A DNA stretch of 64,000 nt from Chlamydiia bacterium (GTDB lineage: Bacteria; Chlamydiota; Chlamydiia; Chlamydiales; 2-12-FULL-49-11). Where the stretch lies: positions 1-64,000 of the forward strand of contig JAJACQ010000012.1 of assembly GCA_022601435.1 (NCBI GenBank). Direction: 5' to 3'. Below are positions 9,006 through 17,048 of the stretch, piece after piece. The first letter of the stretch is position 1. The number at the start of each line of letters is the position of its first letter. The notes under the pieces are model-generated. The model made no database searches and was not told the origin of the DNA. It worked only from the letters and a program-made list of their open reading frames with translations. A program made the position numbers and the translations under genes.

Positions 9006-9090
9006 AAGCGCTCTTATAAATCTCTTGAGCATGCTTTGGTAAATGATTTTTTACCCCAATTGGTAAATCTCTTAATCTTTTGTATGGCAT
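8887..9090 (-). CDS. chaB: ChaB family protein
   Basis: 67 residues covering the whole ChaB domain: MPYKRLRDLP at the start, LPKHAQEIYKSAFNNA in the middle, and ETAHKVAWNAVKHVYEKVG near the end. ChaB was named as a regulator of cation/proton antiport in E. coli, but its true role is poorly known. GGAGGAA (complement of 9092-9098) just upstream of the ATG is a strong ribosome site. It is convergent with, and overlaps by 119 bp, the membrane protein gene on the plus strand. Confidence 0.85.
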   Translation of the reverse strand: MPYKRLRDLPIGVKNHLPKHAQEIYKSAFNNAYIHYKNEETAHKVAWNAVKHVYEKVGDVWKHKKAA

Positions 9091-9099
9091 TTATTCCTC

Positions 9100-9591
9100 C
9101 TAACATAAAAAAAGTCCACATGAATAAAAAGCAGAAAAAATTTGAGTAATCAAAATAATAGTAAAAGCACCAAAGGCCACTTTTACAAATAGATTAGCTT
9201 TTATTTTTTCTTCTCTTTTCATAAAAAACATCATAAAAAATAGCGTTAATGCCACTGCAAAAAATAGTATCGCCGACCATACATACATCGGTAGCGATAG
9301 AATCTTTGGTGCATGTGAAACACCATCATTGATCAATAGTTGAGACCACTGATACAGTGCTACAATCGATCCTAAGACACATGAGAGCAAACTACCTGCT
9401 AAGTTTTTAAATGAATAAGGACCTTTAATATTAAATAAGAGAAAGACTCCCACCCCACACATAAAAAATCTTTGTAAAATACATAGTGGGCAAACTTCCA
9501 TTCCATTTATAAACTCTTCATAATAAGAGACACATAAAACAAAAACAAGAAAATACAAAAGCAACGAATTAAAAAAGCTTAAGATCTTCAA
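9100..9591 (-). CDS. DsbB/BdbC-like disulfide bond formation protein
   Basis: 163 residues with four hydrophobic segments. The first periplasmic loop ends in CPLCILQR (C34, C37), the quinone-proximal redox pair of DsbB. The second periplasmic loop (about residues 85-100, INDGVSHAPK) contains no cysteine, although E. coli DsbB has its second pair there. Two cysteines instead lie at the extreme C-terminus (C158, C163). The start is a TTG: AGGAGG lies 8 bases upstream inside the end of the preceding small gene, and no ATG fits. It clusters with a DUF5993-like small protein and an exported glutaredoxin-like protein, which supports a role in envelope thiol oxidation. Confidence 0.82.
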   Translation of the reverse strand: MKILSFFNSLLLYFLVFVLCVSYYEEFINGMEVCPLCILQRFFMCGVGVFLLFNIKGPYSFKNLAGSLLSCVLGSIVALYQWSQLLINDGVSHAPKILSLPMYVWSAILFFAVALTLFFMMFFMKREEKIKANLFVKVAFGAFTIILITQIFSAFYSCGLFLC

Positions 9592-9592
9592 C

Positions 9593-9754
9593 TTAAGGTC
9601 CTCCTAGTGGAAATGTCATATAACCCAATAAAGTTGTAACAGACACAACTAACAAAGTCAATACAGTAATAATAAATGCAACCCTCTGACAATTCAAAAG
9701 ATCCAGTACTACAGCTCCAAATATGATTAAAAACGCTAAACTCATACTTATCAT
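9593..9754 (-). CDS. Small membrane protein, DUF5993-like
   Basis: 53 residues, read directly from the minus strand. It starts MISMSLAF, has two hydrophobic segments separated by a short polar NCQR stretch, and ends FPLGGP. Size, hydrophobic layout and position right before a DsbB-type gene match DUF5993, small membrane proteins that I recall next to DsbB-family genes. Its last codons contain the ribosome binding site of the dsbB-like gene, and the stop lies one base from that TTG start, so the two are coupled. Function is unknown. A partner of the quinone-linked oxidase is an inference from context. Confidence 0.65.
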   Translation of the reverse strand: MISMSLAFLIIFGAVVLDLLNCQRVAFIITVLTLLVVSVTTLLGYMTFPLGGP

Positions 9755-9794
9755 TAATCAAATATGAGCTGTTCTAATCAAGTAATTTAAAATA

Positions 9795-10118
9795 TTATTT
9801 ATGATCTTTTAGATACTCTATTATGTCATCTGATTCGTGCATTGGCTTTCCATCAATAAAAAGGCAAGGCACCTGGCCTTTTTTAGCCAACTCCATAAGG
9901 ACTTTCTTATTTTTAGATTTCTTTACATCCTTAATAACCAGGCTAATATGATTTTCTTTAGCGTACCTAAGCACTTTTTTGCAATATTTGCATTTCTTTG
10001 ATACATAGAGGGTTAAAGTGTGTTTTTCTTGAACAGCTTCTGTTTTAACAGCTGTTTTTCCATAGAAAACCCCACCAAACAAACAAAATACAGGAATTAA
10101 AAGATATTGCATAATCAC
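9795..10118 (-). CDS. Exported glutaredoxin/thioredoxin-like protein
   Basis: 107 residues. An N-terminal hydrophobic segment (about residues 3-20) is followed by a glutaredoxin-like domain of roughly 75 residues. It has the active-site motif CKYC (near residues 43-46), a cis-Pro in QVPCLFID, and a C-terminal helix with DDIIEYL. The signal-like start puts the thiol site outside the cytoplasm, unusual for glutaredoxins. It lies upstream of the DUF5993-like and DsbB-like genes on the same strand, so it may be the soluble partner that the DsbB-like protein reoxidises. Confidence 0.75.
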   Translation of the reverse strand: MIMQYLLIPVFCLFGGVFYGKTAVKTEAVQEKHTLTLYVSKKCKYCKKVLRYAKENHISLVIKDVKKSKNKKVLMELAKKGQVPCLFIDGKPMHESDDIIEYLKDHK

Positions 10119-10163
10119 CTCTATATAGATTATAACTTATTTATCAATTTAATCTTAATTGAT

Positions 10164-10991
10164 TTATTCTATTATAATAGAGATGCTTTTATTTACTATA
10201 ACTGATCCACTAGAAGCAATACTAGCTTTTCCAGTAATATTCAATCGATTTTCGCCTAATTCAAGCTCTAGTCTGCCCCCTCTTTGCGAGGCTTGTAATG
10301 CGACTAAATCATTCTTTTTTAGCCTATTTCCCCAATAAGGAGCTAAGATACAATGAGCAGACCCTGTAACTGGATCTTCTTTTGTACCGTGGGGCATAGC
10401 AAAGAATCTAGAAACAAAATCATAATTCGCTTTGCTCGATTTTGCCGTAACAATGATGGTGTCCTTATATTTAGCCAACGCAGCAAAATCAGGAGTCATA
10501 TTGGTAATGATCTCTTCATCCTCATAGACAAGCATTAACATAGTAGCTTGTACAGCACAAGTAGGCATCTTACTAGATAATGCTTTAAGCACAGAATCAG
10601 GAATCTTAGATAATGATACTTCATTTCCAGGAATCAGAGGAAAGCTCATCGTTAAAGAGGCTTGATTCTTAAAAACAGAAAGTGGCCCAGAATGCAAAGT
10701 ATCAAAACTCACTTTCTTTGTTTTTCTATCTATCATAGAAAAATAGACATGAGCACTTGCAAGAGTTGCATGACCACAAAGGGCTATTTCTTTCTGCGGA
10801 GTAAACCAGCGGATAAGAGGATTTTGATTAGATCTTAGTTGAACAAATGCTGTGTCAGAAAGATTTATTTTAGTAGAAATCTTTTGCATTAAGTCATCAT
10901 CAATTGAATCATCTAAAAAAACAACTGCAGCAGGATTTCCTAATAAAGGAGGTTCTACAAAAGCATCTACTTGCCAAAATTTTAGTTCCAT
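10164..10991 (-). CDS. PhzF family isomerase-like protein
   Basis: 275 residues from ATG 10991 (the open frame continues to a TTG at 11009). The sequence has the PhzF signature: WQVDAFVEPPLLGNPAAVV at the start, ALCGHATLASAHV in the N-terminal half, and GTKEDPVTGSAHC in the C-terminal half. This gives the two-lobed diaminopimelate-epimerase-like fold. E at about residue 46 in NLSDTAFVQL-type context is usually the acid/base residue; here the order is NLSDTAF, so the catalytic residue is less certain. Members act on unknown small metabolites in most bacteria. No phenazine genes are nearby. Confidence 0.8.
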   Translation of the reverse strand: MELKFWQVDAFVEPPLLGNPAAVVFLDDSIDDDLMQKISTKINLSDTAFVQLRSNQNPLIRWFTPQKEIALCGHATLASAHVYFSMIDRKTKKVSFDTLHSGPLSVFKNQASLTMSFPLIPGNEVSLSKIPDSVLKALSSKMPTCAVQATMLMLVYEDEEIITNMTPDFAALAKYKDTIIVTAKSSKANYDFVSRFFAMPHGTKEDPVTGSAHCILAPYWGNRLKKNDLVALQASQRGGRLELELGENRLNITGKASIASSGSVIVNKSISIIIE

Positions 10992-11028
10992 CTCTTTATT
11001 ATAGACCAACTAAATAAATGAATCAAGC

Positions 11029-11613
11029 TTAGAGCCATAGCAAAATGACGCATACAGATAATAAGAAAGCAAAAGACATTTTTATCCATTGTCTTTGTCT
11101 TTTTGTTTTAATCATACTTTTAATCTTACAACCATAGACCAACCACACCATATAACATGGAAAATTAATAGCTATGACAACAGCTATAAGCTCAAGTGCA
11201 TTTAGAACAACGCTATAAGAGTAATCAAACATTCCTGCAAGAGTTATGCAAATAAGCCAAACTTCTGGATTTACCCACTGGTGTAATGCTGTTTTAAAAA
11301 ATCTCATTGCTTCAGTCGGCTCTGATTCATCTGTGTCTGGTTTCTTATTTATTTGACCTGCAAAAAACAAGACGTTTAAAGTTCCTAGATTTGCCACTAT
11401 GACATGAATACTTTTATTATCTTCAAAAAAATAAACAAAGCCAAACGCAGATATAAAAAGCATGATGCTTACAGCAAACATTAAACCAAAGTAATGCGGC
11501 AGTGTTTTTTTATAGCCATGCTTTTCACATGAATCTTGAGCGGCCATATTATTAGCTCCCGGAGCTATCATTGCCGCAACAGCAAAAAAAATAAATCTTA
11601 GGATGTCTATCAT
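11029..11613 (-). CDS. LysE/RhtB-type exporter, diverged copy
   Basis: 194 residues, a clear paralogue of the next gene (shared GYKKTLPHYFG, HQWVNPEVW and INFPCYMVW blocks). The family motif TPGPNN near residue 18 reads APGANN here. The GSLYMLYLAWK block that follows in the other copy is replaced by GTLNVLFFAGQ. These changes fall in the parts most conserved among amino-acid exporters, so substrate or activity may have changed. The frame is intact over its full length. It lies downstream of the MFS-LysE pair on the same strand, 61 bp after the second copy. Confidence 0.75.
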   Translation of the reverse strand: MIDILRFIFFAVAAMIAPGANNMAAQDSCEKHGYKKTLPHYFGLMFAVSIMLFISAFGFVYFFEDNKSIHVIVANLGTLNVLFFAGQINKKPDTDESEPTEAMRFFKTALHQWVNPEVWLICITLAGMFDYSYSVVLNALELIAVVIAINFPCYMVWLVYGCKIKSMIKTKRQRQWIKMSFAFLLSVCVILLWL

Positions 11614-11674
11614 CTTTACACGTTAGTTGTTTAAGATGATTGTATCAAAAAAAGTACGGTTTTATTTATGCGCT

Positions 11675-12262
11675 TTAAATCCAAAGAATTAGAATAGATA
11701 AGACCAAAAGAAGAGCTAAAATGACATTCAGCCTTGTTCTTTGTTTTTCGGAGTTTATAATTTTTTCTAAGCCTTTTCCAAAACTCATCCATATCAATAG
11801 ACATGGAAAATTAATTATCGAGATTGTCAGTAATAATAAAGCTGCGTTCAACATAAATTCATCACTTAAATGAAACATACTAGTAAAAGAGATGCATATC
11901 ACCCAAGCTTTTGGATTAACCCATTGAAACAAAGCAGCCTGCATAAATGTTAAAGGTTTAGCTATATTTGTATCTGTTTTTTTCTCGTTCATCTGAGAAA
12001 TCTTCCAGGCTAAATAGAGCATATATAAAGAACCTATAACCCTTATAATCAACTTTAAACTAGGAATCTTCTCAAAAGCATAACCAAAACCAAAGGCAAC
12101 TGCAAAAAGCATCACTCCAACTCCAGATATAATCCCAAAAAAATGAGGCATACTTCTTTTATACCCAAAATTTAGCCCAGAATGCATGATCATCAAGTTA
12201 TTTGGACCTGGAGTTATCATTGCAGAGAATGCAAAAAATATAAATTGAAAAAGGTGAATCAT
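11675..12262 (-). CDS. LysE/RhtB-type amino acid exporter
   Basis: 195 residues with six hydrophobic segments. The canonical LysE-family signature TPGPNNLMIM begins near residue 17, followed by GYKRSMPHFFG and YLAWK. The family exports amino acids or their analogues across the inner membrane. The start codon overlaps the stop of the upstream MFS gene by 4 bp, so the two are translationally coupled. A diverged duplicate follows directly downstream. Confidence 0.82.
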   Translation of the reverse strand: MIHLFQFIFFAFSAMITPGPNNLMIMHSGLNFGYKRSMPHFFGIISGVGVMLFAVAFGFGYAFEKIPSLKLIIRVIGSLYMLYLAWKISQMNEKKTDTNIAKPLTFMQAALFQWVNPKAWVICISFTSMFHLSDEFMLNAALLLLTISIINFPCLLIWMSFGKGLEKIINSEKQRTRLNVILALLLVLSILILWI

Positions 12263-13539
12263 TTCTTCTCTTCACTAAAAGTGTTTTTACAATAAGTTTC
12301 TTTAATAAAGAATAAGGATACCAAAAATCCGATTAAGTATAAAAGAGGAATTAAAGAAAGACTCATCTGATAGCCATGAAGAGGATATATTGGAACACCA
12401 TGAACAAGAGAGACCCCATCCCAATATCTATTAAGTATAAAGCCACCAATCGGTTGAAGTATCGCTCCCCCTATTACAACAGCCATATTATTAAATCCAA
12501 TAGATGTTCCTACAATCTCAGGATGATTATTATCTCTTACTAAAGCAAAAGTGATTATGTGGGCAGATGTTCCCACTCCTGAAAAAAATAATAAGACACA
12601 AATCCCTATAAATGAAAGATTAGAAAAGAACAAAAGACTCGAAAAGCAAAGTAGTCCCACTAAAGAACCTATAACTAAAATAGGCTTTCTTCTCTTAATC
12701 TTAGAAGATAAAAACCCTACAAATGGAGAAGACAAACCGCATCCTAACCACATCATCATTGTTCCAAAAGACGCATGAAAGGCAGATAGCCCAAATCTAG
12801 TGGCCAAATATGGCACGCCCCAAAGAGCGGCAAACATAATGATTGGTCCCCATCCAGTAAATGCATAAATCGCACAGAACCAAGATTGTCCTTTTTGCAT
12901 CACTCTTTTTAAATGAGACAAAATTGAATGTTCATGAGAAGAACCATCGGCAAATTCATGACGAGGGTGATCTCTTAAGAAAATAATATAAAGAAGGACT
13001 AAAACAAACCCAGCAATCATCAATCCCCACATAAGATCTCGCCAACCATAAAGTTGTACAGCTTTTGCAAGAGGAGTCTCCCCTACAATGGCGCCAAAAC
13101 TCGCCGTAAATTGGGTGATCCCAACAAATGTCGGAAAAAGCTTTTTGTCAAACCATCTAGAAGCAACGACTAAAACTCCTATGAATGCAAAACTAGATCC
13201 AATACCCATTAAAAAACGACCAACCGCTGCCGGATAAATAGACTTTGTCAGCGAAAAAAACAATATTCCAAAGGCACAAAACAAAGCGGCTGTTGTAAGT
13301 AAGGTTCTTGGGCCAAAACGATCAAAAAGTAAACCTGCAGGAATTTGCATTGCCGTATAACTATAATAATAAACAGATGCCATCCAACCAAGTGCCGCTG
13401 CATCGATCGAAAAATCCTTCATTAACTCTTTAGTCATCACACTAGGAGAGACTTGTATCGCCATTTCATAGATTAAAAACAGTGTCGCTAAGAAGAATAT
13501 GAATATACCTAACGAGAATTCTTTTTTAGTCATCTTCAT
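12259..13539 (-). CDS. MFS transporter
   Basis: 426 residues with twelve hydrophobic segments. The loop-2 signature reads PAGLLFDRFGPR near residue 70, typical of the major facilitator superfamily, and GRFLMGIGSS lies in the fourth segment. The type resembles MFS carriers common in intracellular bacteria such as Legionella and Coxiella, but the substrate cannot be named. It is the first gene of an apparent three-gene minus-strand unit with the two LysE-type exporters; the stop overlaps the next start by 4 bp. Confidence 0.82.
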   Translation of the reverse strand: MKMTKKEFSLGIFIFFLATLFLIYEMAIQVSPSVMTKELMKDFSIDAAALGWMASVYYYSYTAMQIPAGLLFDRFGPRTLLTTAALFCAFGILFFSLTKSIYPAAVGRFLMGIGSSFAFIGVLVVASRWFDKKLFPTFVGITQFTASFGAIVGETPLAKAVQLYGWRDLMWGLMIAGFVLVLLYIIFLRDHPRHEFADGSSHEHSILSHLKRVMQKGQSWFCAIYAFTGWGPIIMFAALWGVPYLATRFGLSAFHASFGTMMMWLGCGLSSPFVGFLSSKIKRRKPILVIGSLVGLLCFSSLLFFSNLSFIGICVLLFFSGVGTSAHIITFALVRDNNHPEIVGTSIGFNNMAVVIGGAILQPIGGFILNRYWDGVSLVHGVPIYPLHGYQMSLSLIPLLYLIGFLVSLFFIKETYCKNTFSEEKK

Positions 13540-13602
13540 AGTTTGATCTATACATCCAAAGAATTAATAGACAAGGAAAAGATTTAATCTTAAGATGTAG
13601 CC

Positions 13603-14283
13603 ATGAATGCAAATAATCTTCCCTCAAAAGTGTTTAGCCAAAAAGAACTTAAAGAAGAAGACCCTGTTTTAGTTATTGGCTATAATGAAACCCTCCTTCA
13701 AAATTTACCGCCCGGCACTTGCATTATTGACCCTTCCTTATCAAAAACAAAAGCAGGTTTTCATAATTTCCCAAATAAGACATTTCTAACTAAAGACTTA
13801 AAAAGCTTTTCTCTAGGAAAAACCTTTCCTACAATTCTATCACATAACACCCTTCACTTATGCAAAGACCTAAAAGAGATAATGATACAGATTCAATCCC
13901 ACCTTACAGGTGAAGCAATCATTTACTTTCCACTAAAGCCTATTTCACATATTCAAACCTTTTTAGCTGATGAAAAGTGGAAACCCTATAATAAAGGTAT
14001 TTATCAAATAAGAGATCGAGTCGATATCGAAGAAGCAACCCTTGCAGCCCCTTTTTCTAACATCTTGATTGAAGAAAAGATAGAACACTTCTCTTTTTTT
14101 TCAGAAAACGAACTCTTGCTCTACCTAAAAAAAGAACTAAAGACTCTTACTAGTCTCAATAATCAAGAACTAGAAGAGACTGCAAAAGACCTTAGCTCCC
14201 AAATATACAAAATCCACGACAAAGATCAGATTTTAAGTCTTCCTTCGTCGTGGATCCTACTTACATTATCAAATGATGATTAA
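13603..14283 (+). CDS. Unknown protein resembling a degenerate class I methyltransferase
   Basis: 226 residues, no firm family. The layout recalls trans-aconitate-type SAM methyltransferases: a first strand VLVIGYNE where a glycine-rich motif I is expected, an IIDPS segment where motif II would be, then SHNTLHLCKDLKEIMIQIQSHL and a GEAIIYFPLKP strand resembling the LHW...L..PGG region. Motif I lacks the GxGxG pattern, so SAM binding is doubtful. It is divergent from the MFS operon and convergent with the Inc-like gene, 8 bp away. A degenerate or repurposed methyltransferase is my inference. Confidence 0.5.
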   Translation: MNANNLPSKVFSQKELKEEDPVLVIGYNETLLQNLPPGTCIIDPSLSKTKAGFHNFPNKTFLTKDLKSFSLGKTFPTILSHNTLHLCKDLKEIMIQIQSHLTGEAIIYFPLKPISHIQTFLADEKWKPYNKGIYQIRDRVDIEEATLAAPFSNILIEEKIEHFSFFSENELLLYLKKELKTLTSLNNQELEETAKDLSSQIYKIHDKDQILSLPSSWILLTLSNDD

Positions 14284-14290
14284 AGTTTAA

Positions 14291-14968
14291 TTATCCAGCA
14301 TTCTGCATAAGAATAGAAATAACTCTGCTATTTAGCTGAGCTTCAATTTCATTGTCTTCAACAGCAAAATCATAATCAACATCTTTTTGAAAAGTTTCGA
14401 AAATAGGTTGTTTTTCAATAAGCTCAGCAATCTTTGACTCTGTATTAGTTTTTGCAAGCTCTGTTTGAAGATTAGCAACTTCTAACTTCTGCTGATTTTT
14501 TTCAAGTTTCTTCTCTTGCTCAAATTTTGTATTTGAAATAACTGTACGAGCAATCATACTTGCGACAGCAACAGATCCTGCAACTGCGCCAATAACAGCT
14601 ACAGCTTTTAAAGCTCCGATAGAATTAATTAATCCAAATAAAGCTCCCCATGATGCAATAGAAGCAGGAAGAGCAATTGCTAAAGCTACCACAGCAAGAA
14701 CAGCAAGAACTATTCCTACAATCATAAGAATTTTTAAGTTTTGCTTTATTTTTTCTTTGCTTTCTAGCTCTGCTTTTAATTCAATTGACTCTTCTATTCT
14801 ATGAGTTCTAGCAGTATACTTTTCCGTTTCACCAATAGCACGAGAAGTGCTTTCTGCAACTTGTTGTATAGCCTTATTAAAAACCGGCTCTTTTATTAAT
14901 CTACTTGAAACAGCATTTGCATAAGTTTCAATTCTTGCATCTAGTGCGTCTTTAGTATCTATAGACAT
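14291..14968 (-). CDS. Inc-like protein with two-lobed hydrophobic domain
   Basis: 225 residues, no named family. A polar, helical N-terminal region rich in Glu and Lys is followed by two close hydrophobic segments (about residues 79-104 and 118-140) and then a charged coiled-coil-like region (about 145-200, EKKLEKNQQKLEVANLQTEL-type). This two-lobed pattern is the hallmark of chlamydial inclusion membrane proteins, which are sent by type III secretion into the vacuole membrane. AAGGAGATGTT before the ATG is a good ribosome site, and TATAAT boxes lie upstream around 14980-15015. The Inc role is inferred from shape alone. Confidence 0.6.
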   Translation of the reverse strand: MSIDTKDALDARIETYANAVSSRLIKEPVFNKAIQQVAESTSRAIGETEKYTARTHRIEESIELKAELESKEKIKQNLKILMIVGIVLAVLAVVALAIALPASIASWGALFGLINSIGALKAVAVIGAVAGSVAVASMIARTVISNTKFEQEKKLEKNQQKLEVANLQTELAKTNTESKIAELIEKQPIFETFQKDVDYDFAVEDNEIEAQLNSRVISILMQNAG

Positions 14969-15177
14969 AACATCTCCTTTTATTATTATAAAACAATTAT
15001 GCGATTATTATAACAGAACCCCTTTTTAACTCATAATAAAATTCGATAGAAATCATTTTTTATAATAAACAAAATTAAAACTAATTTAGAATATAAAACA
15101 CCTTAAATTAAAAAAAATTATAAAACCACGATTTATAAATTGAAACGAAAACTAAATAAAAAATTATATACAAAAAA

Positions 15178-15582
15178 CTAATACTCTTGCCTAAAAAGAA
15201 TTCTACTAACTTTTCTTGCCAAATTTAAGTTGAGCAAGTTTTTAGTTAAACAAATTTTCAGCACTGCTTTGCAAGATTCTAAATCTACTTTTTCTCTATT
15301 AGAACTTTCTCGATAAACTTGTATGACCCTATCGAACAAAAGGCCTATATCCTTTGCTTTTATTTGATAGCGATTTAAAAGCCCTCTTTCTGTTCTTTCA
15401 GTTACAATGACCATAGTTACATTTTGTTCTTTTAAATGGTTAGTAACCTGAGGTCTGCCAGTAAATCTAATTACATCCATTTTTGTTGAAACACCAGAAA
15501 TATCTCCTGGATTTTCCCAAAGAGAATTTTCATGAAAATCCATTCTAAACAAAAGTTCTTTTATGCCGATTAAATTCCACAT
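15178..15582 (-). CDS. Unknown protein
   Basis: 134 residues, not recognised. No signal peptide or membrane segment. The sequence is balanced and mostly hydrophilic with a basic C-terminus. GGAG six bases before the ATG supports a real gene. It sits between the Inc-like gene and the Tyr-Thr tRNA pair, with a 209-bp AT-rich gap (14969-15177) downstream in which I see no gene. Confidence 0.5.
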   Translation of the reverse strand: MWNLIGIKELLFRMDFHENSLWENPGDISGVSTKMDVIRFTGRPQVTNHLKEQNVTMVIVTERTERGLLNRYQIKAKDIGLLFDRVIQVYRESSNREKVDLESCKAVLKICLTKNLLNLNLARKVSRILFRQEY

Positions 15583-15658
15583 CCCTTTCTCCAGAAATTA
15601 AGAGTATATATGAAACTAAAAAAACTATTTACGAATTTTACTTCATATTACTAAAAAT

Positions 15659-15742
15659 TGGGGGAGGTGAGATTCGAACTCACGTAGGTCGTAGACCGAG
15701 AGATTTACAGTCTCTTGCAATTGGCCACTATGCGACTCCCCC
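15659..15742 (-). tRNA. tRNA-Tyr (anticodon GTA)
   Basis: The minus strand folds into a class II tRNA of 84 nt. The acceptor stem is GGGGGAG paired with CTCCCCC, the anticodon loop CTGTAAA gives GUA, there is a long variable arm, and the T-arm is GTTCGAATC. The 3' CCA is not encoded. A tRNA-Thr gene lies just upstream on the same strand, so they are probably one transcript. Confidence 0.95.
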
Positions 15743-15773
15743 CTCTTAAAAAATTCTATTAAGAGAAAGATTT

Positions 15774-15846
15774 TGCTGGAGATGGGACTCGAACCCGCAA
15801 CCGTCCGATTACAAGTCGGGTGCTCTACCAATTGAGCTACTCCAGC
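15774..15846 (-). tRNA. tRNA-Thr (anticodon TGT)
   Basis: The minus strand reads GCTGGAGTAGCTCAATTGG at the 5' end and pairs with CTCCAGC at the 3' end (7-bp acceptor stem, discriminator A). The anticodon loop CTTGTAA gives UGU, and the T-arm has GGTTCGAGTCC. Length 73 nt. It lies 31 bp upstream of tRNA-Tyr. Confidence 0.95.
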
Positions 15847-15902
15847 AAAATAGAAGTGATGAGTTTAACAAGTCTTGAGAAAATCGGCAACCATTATTTT
15901 AA

Positions 15903-16145
15903 TTAATCATTTTTTTTCACATCATTGCTGTTAATTTGCTTTGAAATTCGGTCCTTCAAAGAAGAACTTTTATCACCTGCTGCTTGGCCTCCGGCTTTGA
16001 TGCGGTCTAATAATGAGCCGCCCCCTCCTGATGAAATCACGCTGGCACCTCGAGAAGCTAATTTTTTCTGTTTGCCACAACATTTTTTATACTTTTTGCC
16101 TGATCCACAAGGACATGGATCATTTCTACCACATTTTTCATTCAT
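15903..16145 (-). CDS. SEC-C metal-binding motif protein
   Basis: 80 residues. Residues 4-24 form a complete SEC-C motif ([20 protein letters not shown]), the zinc-binding sequence found at the C-terminus of SecA, here as a free-standing small protein. The remainder is glycine- and serine-rich and then charged. The partner is unknown; in SecA the motif binds SecB and ribosomes. It lies just upstream of the Thr-Tyr tRNA pair on the same strand, 57 bp away. Confidence 0.8.
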   Translation of the reverse strand: MNEKCGRNDPCPCGSGKKYKKCCGKQKKLASRGASVISSGGGGSLLDRIKAGGQAAGDKSSSLKDRISKQINSNDVKKND

Positions 16146-16226
16146 TTTATACCTTCTCTACCTAATCTTAAACCCTATTTATACCAATGCTTGCAAGGAT
16201 TAATTGCTTTGCCTTATAGTATAGCC

Positions 16227-16988
16227 ATGGAAACAATAAAAAGTATAGAAAAACAAACTCCCACAAAATTAGAAAAAAAACTTGAAAGTCTTATAAGGAA
16301 AGCGCTTTATGATTTTCAAATAATCAAATCATCCCCTCTTGCAATTGCCCTTTCAGGGGGTAAAGACTCCCTCACCATGCTCTATTTCCTTAAAAAAATC
16401 TCAGGGAAGGGATTTTTAGATCTTAAGATCCACGCCCTTTATGTAGATGGGCAATTTTCATGCGGACCCTCTATTTCAAAAAATCATATATCAAACTTCT
16501 GCAAGCAGCTCGATGTACCCCTCCACGTTCTTGAATCTAAAAGAACTTTAGAAAATCTTGAATGCTATTCCTGTTCACGAGAAAGAAGATCTCTTATCTT
16601 TAACAAAGCAAAAGAGCTCGGTTGCAAAGAGATTGCCTTTGGTCATCATAAAGACGATGTTCTGGAGACTCTATTGCTGAACCTCCTTCATAAAGGTGAA
16701 TTTGCATCACAACTTGCCAAGGTGCCTATGCATGACTATGGGATTACAATTATCAGGCCATTATACTATGTACTAGAAAGTGAGATTTTAGAATTTGCAA
16801 AGCAAAAAGGATTTTTCAGGTTAACTTGCCAATGTCCTATTGGAGCAAAATCAAAAAGACTCGATGCCAAAAGACTACTTAAAATACTATCTGAAGAATT
16901 TCCGAATACTAAAACTAATCTCTTTCACGCACTTAAGGAATATGGAAGTGATAAATCACTTCGTAAAAAGAGTCTACCTATCATATGA
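16227..16988 (+). CDS. TtcA-like tRNA thiolation PP-loop ATPase
   Basis: 253 residues from ATG 16227. The PP-loop motif SGGKDS (residues 43-48) binds ATP. A CYSC pair in the middle and a CQC pair near residue 210 fit the cysteines that hold the Fe-S cluster in TtcA. AFGHHKDDVLETLLLNLLHKG matches the TtcA-type block following the CxxC. TtcA makes 2-thiocytidine at position 32 of tRNA. It is longer-branched than E. coli TtcA (about 310 residues), so a related thiolation role is possible. Downstream surE follows after 60 bp and may share the transcript. Confidence 0.75.
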   Translation: METIKSIEKQTPTKLEKKLESLIRKALYDFQIIKSSPLAIALSGGKDSLTMLYFLKKISGKGFLDLKIHALYVDGQFSCGPSISKNHISNFCKQLDVPLHVLESKRTLENLECYSCSRERRSLIFNKAKELGCKEIAFGHHKDDVLETLLLNLLHKGEFASQLAKVPMHDYGITIIRPLYYVLESEILEFAKQKGFFRLTCQCPIGAKSKRLDAKRLLKILSEEFPNTKTNLFHALKEYGSDKSLRKKSLPII

Positions 16989-17048
16989 TGCTTTACATAT
17001 ACCCTCAAATTGGTTATGTAAGGAATAAACTTTTAAGGAGCTAATAAT

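Noticed and set aside
15643-15831. 62-residue open frame on the minus strand
   Set aside because: It runs through the tRNA-Tyr and tRNA-Thr genes; its codons are tRNA sequence.
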